This document shows positions 1-5,099 of a stretch of DNA of 5,099 bases, in pieces. Each line of letters starts with the position of its first letter. Within the stretch, counting starts at the first letter, position 1. Origin of the DNA: Candidatus Nanopelagicales bacterium. GTDB lineage: Bacteria; Actinomycetota; Actinomycetes; S36-B12; UBA10799. The stretch lies in assembly GCA_030699055.1 (NCBI GenBank), contig JAUYKX010000358.1, positions 1 to 5,099 of the forward strand, in the 5' to 3' direction. Below the pieces are notes generated by a model that did no database searches, was not told the DNA's origin, and saw only the letters and a list, made by a program, of their open reading frames with translations. A program made the translations under genes and the position numbers.

Positions 1-29
1 CTAGTGTCGCGTTATTGAAGTAGTGTTAC
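1..29 (+). repeat. Left terminal inverted repeat of the IS630 element
   Basis: The first 29 bases match the reverse complement of 1092-1120 at 25 positions, with mismatches at 8, 9, 15 and 20. The heptamer TAGTGTY occurs twice (2-8 and 21-27), 19 bases apart. The whole repeat lies inside the 3' end of the transposase gene and encodes its last residues and stop codon. The repeated heptamers are plausible transposase contact sites, which is inference. Confidence 0.92.
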
Positions 30-1074
30 GTTTCCGGGTTGCCTTTGAGATGATCTCGTCGGCGGTCTTGGTCCAGGTGAAGGGTTCGCAGCGTTCGTTC
101 CAACCGGCGATGAAGGCTTCGATGGCGGTGACGAGTTCTGTGACGGAGTCGAAGGTGCCTCGGCGGATGGCTTGGCGGGTGATGATCCCGAAGAAGATCT
201 CGACCATGTTCAGCCAGGATCCGGACGTGGGAGTGAAGTGCAAGGTGACGCGCGGATTCTTCGCCAGCCAGGCTTTCACGTTGGTGTGTTTGTGGGTCGC
301 GTAGTTATCGCAGACGACATGCAGCTTCTTGCGTGGGTGGGCTTTCGCGACCTTTTTCAGGAAGCGTACGAAGTCCTCGTTGGTGTGGCGCGGGTAGCAG
401 GCATCGGTGACTTTTCCGGTGGCGACTTCCAGCGCGGCGAACAAGGTGGTGGTGCCGTTGCGCTTGTAGTCGTGGGTTTGCCTCTCCGGCAGACCCGGGC
501 GCATCGGCAGGATCGGTGCGGTGCGATCCAGCGCCTGAATCTGCGTTTTCTCGTCAACGCACACGACGATCGCGTTCTCCGGCGGATTCAGATACAACCC
601 GACGACATCGCGGATCTTGGCTTCCAGTTCGGGGTCGGTGGAGAACTTGAACGTCTGCACCCGCCACGGCTGCAGATTCCACTGCTTCCACACGCGACAG
701 ATCGCGAAGTTACTCACGCCCAACTCGGTTGCCAACAACCGCGTGGACCAATGCGTGACCCCCAACGATGCCGGTGGCGGTTCCAGCGTCGCCACGACTA
801 TCGCCGTGTCGTCGACCACCTTCGGCCGGCCCGGCCTGGGTCGGTCGTCCAAGCCGGCCAGCCCCTCGGTGGCGTAACGACGTTTCCAACGGATCACCGT
901 CGGCTTCGAAGCCCCCGTGCGCTCCATGACCTGTGCCGTGCCCACACCGTCCCCGGCCAGCAACACGATCCGCGCCCGTTGCGCCAAACCAGCCCTCATC
1001 GACGGCGAACGAGTCCAGGACCGCAACACCTCACGGTCACCAACACCGATTTCCACAGCAACATTCAAAGCCAT
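1..1074 (-). CDS. IS630-family DDE transposase, full length
   Basis: This 357-residue protein catalyses cut-and-paste style movement of the surrounding element. An N-terminal helix-turn-helix region (about residues 28-70, with the segment around AQVMERTGASKPTVIRWKRRY) should bind the terminal repeats. A linker with the typical Gly/Pro/Arg stretch (RPRPGRPK, about 78-85) and a second winged-helix-like part (about 105-140) follow. The DDE_3 catalytic domain then carries D174 (VCVDEKTQ), D256 (HVVCDNYATHKH) and E292 (SWLNMVEIFFG). The last two are separated by 35 residues, as expected for this family. Length and all three catalytic residues are intact. The ATG at 1072-1074 is preceded on the minus strand by a weak GGGATG (1082-1087) 7 bases away. 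The stop codon TAG comes from bases 3-1, that is, from the TA duplication plus the flanking target base, so the gene ends exactly at the insertion point. Confidence 0.95.
   Translation of the reverse strand: MALNVAVEIGVGDREVLRSWTRSPSMRAGLAQRARIVLLAGDGVGTAQVMERTGASKPTVIRWKRRYATEGLAGLDDRPRPGRPKVVDDTAIVVATLEPPPASLGVTHWSTRLLATELGVSNFAICRVWKQWNLQPWRVQTFKFSTDPELEAKIRDVVGLYLNPPENAIVVCVDEKTQIQALDRTAPILPMRPGLPERQTHDYKRNGTTTLFAALEVATGKVTDACYPRHTNEDFVRFLKKVAKAHPRKKLHVVCDNYATHKHTNVKAWLAKNPRVTLHFTPTSGSWLNMVEIFFGIITRQAIRRGTFDSVTELVTAIEAFIAGWNERCEPFTWTKTADEIISKATRKRNTTSITRH
2..3. other. TA target-site duplication, left copy
   Basis: This is the TA dinucleotide at the left IS boundary, matched by TA at 1118-1119. 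It is consistent with IS630/Tc1-type insertion at CTAG. On the minus strand it supplies the first two bases of the transposase stop codon. Confidence 0.8.
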
Positions 1075-1091
1075 GGGCCATCATCCCATAA

Positions 1092-1120
1092 GTAACACTA
1101 TTTCACTAACGAAACACTAG
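1092..1120 (-). repeat. Right terminal inverted repeat of the IS630 element
   Basis: This is the partner of the left end (25 of 29 positions match). Read on the minus strand it begins CTAGTGTTTCG. The same heptamer appears twice on the plus strand as AACACTA at 1094-1100 and 1113-1119, again 19 bases apart. It lies upstream of the transposase start, so it probably also holds the transposase promoter, although no convincing -35/-10 pair is visible. Confidence 0.92.
1118..1119. other. TA target-site duplication, right copy
   Basis: This is the second copy of the TA duplicated on insertion. Joining base 1 (C), one TA and base 1120 (G) rebuilds a CTAG site. In the frame of the downstream membrane gene it reads CTA-GGT (Leu-Gly), leading into the helix at 1141-1188. 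Confidence 0.8.
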
Positions 1121-2882
1121 GTCCGGTCAGCCACGGCGGCCTCGTTCTCGCGATTGCGGCCGCCCTCCTGTTCGGTTGGGTTTTCGCCCGGTCCGGGCAC
1201 AGAACGCGCGCTCGCCGCCTGGTGCCCCGCCTTCAGTGGCTCGACGCAGTGCCGTTGGCGGTCGCGGCCGGCGGCGCCCTAGTTCTCCGGCCGTGGCTCA
1301 CAGTTCAGACCGGTCTTGAGGTAATTGCGATGTCTCTCGCCGGGTGGGACCACGTCAGCCATTTCGACATGGTCGAAATGATCAGAACATATGGGACCAC
1401 GATCGACCGGCTTCCCCCAGCCTTTGACGACACATCGTGGTTCTTCAGCAGCTATCCGCAGGCTTTCCACGCCGGCCTCGCCACAGTCATGGACTTCCTC
1501 GTCGGGGCCGAGGAGACTTCAAGGCACACGGAACTAATCGGGTATTCGAGAGGAACGGCGCTCATCTTGATCGCGGCAGCCGTCATGGTTGCCGCCGGAT
1601 TATGTTCCCTGCCCCGACTCCGCCAACTGCCCTGGGTGGGACTGCCCGTTGCCACCTTGGCGGCCGGCGCCTTCCTCCTGGGGCCCGGCGCCGTCGGTCC
1701 CGCCCGGGGGCACGCGAACTTCATTCTGGCCACGGCGCTGACGGCCGCCGTGGCTCTGGCCGTGGTCACCCAGGATCGGGTCTTGCGCCCCTTGCCCCTC
1801 GCCGCCATCGGCGGGGCCGTGGTTGGCGTCGCCCACGGGTGGTTGGCCTTGCTGACAATGACCCTGCTTGCCGTCCCGGTAATGCTCGTTCCGACCAGTC
1901 GGGACCGATGGAGGGCAAATCGGCGTCAGGTGGTCTTGTCGTGTCTGATCGTTGTTGCCACCGGTACCGGCCTGATCATGGCTATCACCATTATCGCGAC
2001 CGGGCCACCGGTCAACCTTGTCACGGCAACCGGTGGCGTCGAGCACAATCCCCTAACAGTCTTGGTGCGGGCGGCGACTGTGCCGGCCTGTTTGGTGGCG
2101 TCGGGTCTACTAGTCGCCGACATTCGCCGACACCGTTCATCGCGCCTCTCCGACAGCGACCGACGGACTGCCTGGCTGATCGGTGTTCCGGTGATTGCCG
2201 CGTTGGTGATCGTCGTCCTGGCCATCGCGCAGTATCGGGCGGTGGGCGAACTTCGCTACTACCTGTACAAGTTCGTCATCGCCACGCAGCTGGTGTCAAT
2301 AGTGATCCTGACAGTCATAGTCGGAACCCTGTTGGTGCGGTGGATCTTGAGAAGATCTCCCTTATCATCGGCCCGACATTCGAAAATTCCACTGGTCATG
2401 GCGTCACTGTTGGCCACTCTGGCGACCACGCAGGTCTTCGGCTACACAGGACCGACCTTCACCGACAAGCTGAACCCCCTGCTCTCCCCGGGAATGAGAA
2501 CTCAAGGTCGATCAGAAATTGCCGCCCTCAACCCCCCGACACCGCGAAGACGATTGCCGCACTGGCGGATATTCAAACCAAATACCCCGATCGCGACGTC
2601 GTCTACCTGTGGCCGAAAGGATCGGGCATCAAACCGGCCAAAGCCGCGTTCTGGCAGCTGGCCCTGGCCGGACGGTGGTCAAACGGCACGACAAAAGTGG
2701 CCCGGGCCCTCAAGCTTGCAGATGCCAGTGGCGGCTCACCGGTCACGATCGCCCGGGCACTGCTGACCGACTTCCCCAACGTGGTCATAGCCGTACCCGA
2801 AAACCAACTCCAGGCAGTTCGCTCAGGGCTCGGAGATGGGGAACTCGCCACGCGGGTGGTCCCCTTCAATCCACCAACCTGA
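1120..2882 (+). pseudogene. Polytopic membrane protein, possibly GT-C-type glycosyltransferase; 5'-truncated by IS and frameshifted
   Basis: The frame is open from the IS junction and codes a membrane helix at once (1141-1188), but the first usable start is a GTG at 1222 with no good ribosome site, so the N-terminus is missing. Counting from that GTG as residue 1, further hydrophobic segments lie at about 9-28, 111-130, 138-158, 166-183, 190-223, 236-260, 278-300, 316-337, 350-376 and 388-406. A large loop at about 40-100 contains WDHVSHFDM and SSYPQAFHA. An acidic/His first loop, many helices and a soluble C-terminal part recall GT-C glycosyltransferases of actinobacterial envelopes; I cannot name a family. 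At about 2532-2537 the sensible reading moves from the frame of 1222 to the frame ending at TGA 2880-2882. The downstream 115 residues (for example YPDRDVVYLWPKGSG, AAFWQLALAGRW, PNVVIAVPENQL) look like a genuine soluble domain, whereas the upstream frame becomes Pro/Arg-rich and stops at 2766. One extra C would restore a continuous gene of about 587 visible codons. The pseudogene call is an inference from these two lesions. Confidence 0.75.
2532..2537 (+). other. Probable frameshift site in a C6 run
   Basis: Six consecutive C residues sit where the coding frame changes. With seven C the reading would be Asn-Pro-Pro-Asp-Thr-Ala-Lys, joining the membrane part to the C-terminal domain without a break. 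The cause could be a one-base deletion by slippage, a homopolymer sequencing error, or less likely ribosomal frameshifting. The exact position is inferred from where the two frames stop and start looking protein-like. Confidence 0.65.
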
Positions 2883-2968
2883 CGGTTACCCGCCCGCCAT
2901 TTTCACCCGCCATCCATCCATTTCAGTGCGCGGCAGATCCGACCGATGGGTTACCGACGGGTGGCAAC

Positions 2969-2986
2969 AGCCCCGAATGCGGGGCT
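2969..2986 (+). terminator. Perfect 6-bp GC hairpin between the membrane gene and porG
   Basis: AGCCCC (2969-2974) and GGGGCT (2981-2986) pair perfectly around a six-base loop (GAATGC). It lies 86 bases after the membrane gene's stop and 67 bases before porG. No T-run follows, so it is not a classical intrinsic terminator. It could be a weak or U-tract-less terminator of the upstream gene, or a structure in the porG leader. The rest of 2883-3053 shows only a short direct repeat (CCCGCCAT at 2893-2900 and 2906-2913) and no convincing promoter. Confidence 0.35.
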
Positions 2987-3041
2987 AACGTGGCCGAAGT
3001 CAGTTGCGCGGACGACCGCGCCGGAATCGCGGCGAAATTGT

Positions 3042-3045
3042 GAGG
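3042..3045 (+). promoter_or_regulatory. Ribosome binding site of porG
   Basis: GAGG followed by TGA sits 8 bases before the GTG at 3054. It decides the start: the in-frame GTG at 3045 overlaps this site, and earlier in-frame starts (from 2946) encode a non-conserved Arg/Ala-rich stretch. Confidence 0.7.
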
Positions 3046-3053
3046 TGACCCCT

Positions 3054-3671
3054 GTGTTTCAGGTCCGGTTTCACGGACGGGGTGGCCAGGGCGTTGTGAC
3101 GGCGGCCGACCTGCTCGCCTTCGCTGCTTTCGACGGCGGGCACTATGCCCAGGCGTTTCCCAACTTCGGTTCGGAACGGATGGGCGCGCCCGTGGTTTCC
3201 TACTGCCGGATCGACGACCGCCCGATCCGCAATCGCGAACCGGTGATCGAGCCGGACGCCCTGGTGATCCAGGACTCAACCCTGTTGAGACAAATCGATC
3301 TGTTCAGCGGCTTCAAGCCCGATGGTTTCGTCGTGATCAATACGACTAGATCACTCAACGATCTGGGGATTTCGGACTTTGCGGCCGAGCATGATTCAGG
3401 GCGAATGGTCACGGTGCCCGCCACCGATGTTGCCGTTCGTCATGTCGGCAAACCGATGCCGAATGCCGCCCTGCTCGGCGGCCTGGCCGCTCTCACCGGC
3501 ATTGTCGATCCGGATGCCATCGAGAAGGCGATTCATCAACGGTTCCCGGCGGCCATCGCCACCCGGAACTTCGCCGCTGCCATGGAGGTCTTTGACCTCG
3601 TTTCCGCCGTTGTTTCCCCCAAGGCCTCCAACAACGCGCCCACCAACGGCAGGGACCCGGTCGATGCTTAG
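3054..3671 (+). CDS. porG: 2-oxoacid:ferredoxin oxidoreductase, gamma subunit (pyruvate type)
   Basis: The 205-residue product is the gamma subunit (POR catalytic domain III type) of a cytoplasmic complex that converts a 2-oxoacid and CoA to acyl-CoA, CO2 and reduced ferredoxin. Visible family signatures are FHGRGGQGVVTAADLLA near the N-terminus (about residues 6-22), AQAFPNFGSERMGAPV (about 31-46), the PIRNREPV and EPDALVIQDSTLL stretch (about 54-76), and GKPMPNAALLGGLAALTGIV toward the C-terminus. This length is usual for separate gamma subunits. There is no CxxCxxC cluster motif, so no delta (ferredoxin) domain is fused to it. The start is GTG at 3054, chosen because the conserved region begins three residues later and GAGG lies 8 bases upstream. 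The last 8 bases overlap the alpha-subunit gene, which indicates one operon with coupled translation. Gamma followed directly by alpha differs from the gamma-delta-alpha-beta order known in Thermotoga and Pyrococcus. Pyruvate is the likeliest substrate, inferred mainly from the partner alpha subunit. Confidence 0.92.
   Translation: MFQVRFHGRGGQGVVTAADLLAFAAFDGGHYAQAFPNFGSERMGAPVVSYCRIDDRPIRNREPVIEPDALVIQDSTLLRQIDLFSGFKPDGFVVINTTRSLNDLGISDFAAEHDSGRMVTVPATDVAVRHVGKPMPNAALLGGLAALTGIVDPDAIEKAIHQRFPAAIATRNFAAAMEVFDLVSAVVSPKASNNAPTNGRDPVDA
3651..3655 (+). promoter_or_regulatory. Ribosome binding site of porA
   Basis: AGGGA lies within the end of porG, 8 bases before the ATG at 3664. It supports this start over upstream in-frame codons, which only read through porG in another frame. 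Confidence 0.65.
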
Positions 3672-4914
3672 ACAAATCGAAGGTTCGAAAGCCGTCGGCG
3701 AGGCCGTCAGCCTCACCCGACCACAAGTGATCTGCGCCTACCCGATCTCACCCCAGACCCACATCGTCGAGCACCTCAGCCGACTGGTGAAAGCGGGATC
3801 GCTCACCGGTTGCGAGTACCTGAATGTCGACAGCGAATACTCGGCCATGAGCGGGGCGATCGGGGCCAGCGCAACGGGTGCCCGCACCTATACGGCTACC
3901 GCCAGCCAGGGTCTGCTTTACATGGTCGAAGCCGTGTACAACGCGTCCGGCCTCGGGCTACCGATCGTCATGACGGTGGCCAACCGCGCACTCGGCGCTC
4001 CGATCAACATCTGGAACGACCAGAGCGACGCGATGAGTCAACGCGACTCGGGTTGGTTGCAGCTCTATGCCGAGGACAACCAGGAAGCGGTCGATCTGCA
4101 CATCCAGGCTTTCCGGATCGCCGAGGAACTGTCCCTGCCGGTGATGGTTTGCATGGACGGCTTCATCCTGACCCACGCCGTCGAGGCCGTCGATGTGCCG
4201 ACCCAGGAACAGGTGGACGCGTTCCTTCCGCCCTACGAGCCGCGGCAGGTACTGGACCCGGCCGCACCGGTTTCGATCGGCGCGATGGTGGGCCCCGAGG
4301 CCTTCACCGAGGTGCGCTATTTGGCCCATGTTCAACAGATGCGGGCCCTCGAACTGATTCCCCAGGTGGCGGCCGAGTACGAGCAGGCTACTGGTCGCGC
4401 CAGCGGCGGTCTCGTGAGCCCGTACCGCATCGAGGACGCCGACACCGTCGTAGTGGCCCTCGGTTCCGTCGTCGGAACCTTGAAGGACACCGTCGACGAC
4501 CTACGAGACGAGGGTCGCCGGGTCGGAGTTCTGGCGATCAAGTCGTTCCGTCCTTTCCCCCTGAAGGCCATCCGCGAGGCCATCGGACACGCGAAGACGG
4601 TTGTCGTACTGGAACGGGCGTTCGCGGTCGGTATCGGCGGAATCGTCGCCCCGGAGGTGCGGACCGCTCTGCGCGACAAGGACTTCGAGGGTTACTGCGT
4701 GATTGCCGGCCTGGGTGGCCGACCCGTGCTGAAGACCTCTCTGCGCGACATGATCGACAAGGCGGAGGCGCGCACGTTGAAACCGTTGAGCTTCCTCGAC
4801 CTGCGGAAGGACCTGATCGACCACGAGCTGAAGAGGATGGAGGAGCGGCGCCGCTCCGGTCCGGCCGCCGCCAACATCCGCCGCGAACTGGGATCGGGCA
4901 GGGGGCATTTGTGA
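3664..4914 (+). CDS. porA: 2-oxoacid:ferredoxin oxidoreductase, alpha subunit (pyruvate type)
   Basis: The 416-residue product is the alpha subunit, which supplies the pyrimidine-side half of the thiamine pyrophosphate site and much of the substrate pocket. Domain I (about residues 1-230) shows AYPISPQTHIVE (25-36), NVDSEYSAMSGAIGA (54-68), TATASQGLLYMVE (77-89), VANRALGAPINIWNDQSD (105-122) and RDSGW. Domain II follows (roughly 250-370), with ADTVVVALGS and VGVLAIKSFRPFP. By comparison with Desulfovibrio africanus pyruvate:ferredoxin oxidoreductase, E58 should be the Glu that activates the cofactor and R108 the Arg that contacts pyruvate. The Thr of the usual PITP motif is Ser29 here. NRALxAPINIW and RDSGW favour a pyruvate-type enzyme over a 2-oxoglutarate one. 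The last 35 or so residues form a charged, helix-prone tail (HELKRMEERRRSGP). ATG 3664 is supported by its Shine-Dalgarno site and by conservation starting at once (RQIEGSKAVGEAV). It overlaps porG by 8 bases and porB by 4. Confidence 0.95.
   Translation: MLRQIEGSKAVGEAVSLTRPQVICAYPISPQTHIVEHLSRLVKAGSLTGCEYLNVDSEYSAMSGAIGASATGARTYTATASQGLLYMVEAVYNASGLGLPIVMTVANRALGAPINIWNDQSDAMSQRDSGWLQLYAEDNQEAVDLHIQAFRIAEELSLPVMVCMDGFILTHAVEAVDVPTQEQVDAFLPPYEPRQVLDPAAPVSIGAMVGPEAFTEVRYLAHVQQMRALELIPQVAAEYEQATGRASGGLVSPYRIEDADTVVVALGSVVGTLKDTVDDLRDEGRRVGVLAIKSFRPFPLKAIREAIGHAKTVVVLERAFAVGIGGIVAPEVRTALRDKDFEGYCVIAGLGGRPVLKTSLRDMIDKAEARTLKPLSFLDLRKDLIDHELKRMEERRRSGPAAANIRRELGSGRGHL
4900..4905 (+). promoter_or_regulatory. 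Ribosome binding site of porB
   Basis: AGGGGG at the end of porA lies 5 bases before the GTG at 4911. Together with the GTGA start/stop overlap it supports GTG as the porB start. Confidence 0.6.
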
Positions 4915-5099
4915 GCGAGCGCATCCACTTCTACCAGGTCGGCTCCTTCGCCGTCGGCAATCGGCTGCTACCCGAGTCCGAGCGAAATGTCCAGACCCAC
5001 CCCGATCGGGCGAACGCGCTGACCAGCGGACACCGGGCCTGCCGGGGTTGCGGTGAAGCGCTCGGCGCGCGATTCGCCCTGGACGCGGCGCTGGAGGCG
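4911..5099 (+). CDS. porB: 2-oxoacid:ferredoxin oxidoreductase, beta subunit, N-terminal part (runs off the window)
   Basis: The 63 visible codons begin at GTG in a GTGA overlap with the porA stop and remain open to the window end. After about 38 residues (MSERIHFYQVGSFAVGN and a LLPESERNVQ stretch) comes SGHRACRGCGEALGARFALDAA. C44 and C47 of this CxxC motif match the first two ligands of the proximal [4Fe-4S] cluster known in beta subunits and in the C-terminal domain of one-chain pyruvate:ferredoxin oxidoreductases. The beta subunit also binds the diphosphate side of thiamine pyrophosphate, but the GDG motif and remaining cysteines would lie beyond the window. The segment before the CxxC is longer than in the compact archaeal-type beta subunits I recall. 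The assignment rests on this motif and on position directly after porA. Confidence 0.88.
   Translation, partial: MSERIHFYQVGSFAVGNRLLPESERNVQTHPDRANALTSGHRACRGCGEALGARFALDAALEA

Larger units (their letters stand above)
1..1120 (-). mobile_element. Intact IS630-family insertion sequence
   Basis: The segment carries one full-length DDE transposase gene on the minus strand and is bounded by imperfect 29-bp inverted repeats (1-29 and 1092-1120). Both ends read CTAG. IS630 is known to insert into CTAG and duplicate the central TA, so the element proper is best taken as 4-1117, the TA copies as 2-3 and 1118-1119, and the C at 1 and the G at 1120 as the outer target bases. There is no passenger gene. 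The right end lies directly against a membrane-protein frame that has no start, so the element appears to have split that gene. The transposase is undamaged, so the copy could still be active; this is inference. The left flank lies outside the window, so the split gene's front half cannot be checked here. Confidence 0.93.

Noticed and set aside
172..1095. Long plus-strand open frame opposite the transposase
   Set aside because: It is antisense to a complete, motif-bearing transposase. Its translation is rich in Arg, Gly and Gln, has no recognisable domain, and is explained by the codon bias of the opposite strand.
1437..2530. Upstream part of the plus-strand frame that ends at 2882
   Set aside because: Before about 2535 the translation is Arg/Gly/His-rich and lies out of frame with the clear membrane helices. 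Only the part after 2535 looks like real protein.
2893..2913. Short direct repeat CCCGCCAT (two copies) as a possible operator or array
   Set aside because: Only two 8-base copies in GC-rich intergenic DNA with no symmetry; easily due to chance and not a CRISPR or iteron array.
2986..2991. TAACGT as a possible -10 element for porG
   Set aside because: No -35-like hexamer at suitable spacing, and it overlaps the end of the hairpin; too weak to annotate.
2519..3043. Plus-strand open frame bridging the membrane gene and porG
   Set aside because: Low-complexity Arg/Pro/Gly-rich translation that overlaps the better-supported C-terminal domain in another frame; no start context or motif.
2946..3053. 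Longer N-terminus for porG starting at ATG 2946
   Set aside because: The extra 36 residues are not like the gamma family, which begins at VFQVRFHGRGGQG, and the GAGG site points to GTG 3054.
3379..3663. N-terminal extension of porA inside porG
   Set aside because: It is porG read in another frame (Pro/Arg/Ser-rich). Conservation and the ribosome site begin at ATG 3664.

Overview
The window looks like a piece of a GC-rich bacterial chromosome, most plausibly an actinomycete or a related high-GC lineage. That rests on strong G/C preference at third codon positions, GTG starts and the general character of the proteins; the exact taxon cannot be read from the sequence. It has three blocks: a complete insertion sequence, a damaged membrane-protein gene, and the start of an operon for a multi-subunit 2-oxoacid:ferredoxin oxidoreductase.

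Bases 1-1120 hold an apparently intact IS630-family element. A full-length DDE transposase is encoded on the minus strand between 29-bp terminal inverted repeats (25 of 29 positions match). Both outer ends read CTAG, as expected for an IS630-type insertion that duplicates TA in a CTAG target. The transposase stop codon (TAG) is made from target bases.

Bases 1120-2882 hold a plus-strand gene for a polytopic membrane protein, possibly a GT-C-like glycosyltransferase. It is damaged twice. Its 5' part is missing at the IS junction, where the open frame and a membrane helix run right up to the element. Near 2532-2537 (a run of six C) the coding signal moves from one frame to another, as if one base were lost. 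It is best annotated as a pseudogene unless the frameshift is a sequencing error.

Bases 2883-3053 are an intergenic leader with one short perfect GC hairpin. From 3054 to the window end, three overlapping plus-strand genes encode the gamma, alpha and beta (partial) subunits of a pyruvate:ferredoxin oxidoreductase-type enzyme. The order is porG-porA-porB, with overlaps of 8 and 4 bases. Such enzymes oxidatively decarboxylate a 2-oxoacid to an acyl-CoA using thiamine pyrophosphate and pass electrons to ferredoxin. No delta (2x[4Fe-4S] ferredoxin-like) subunit lies between gamma and alpha, so it is either further downstream, elsewhere, or absent. I see no CRISPR array, tRNA, rRNA or clearly new system. 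The most interesting points are the target-supplied stop codon of the transposase, the double inactivation of the membrane gene, and the arrangement and active-site details of the oxidoreductase.
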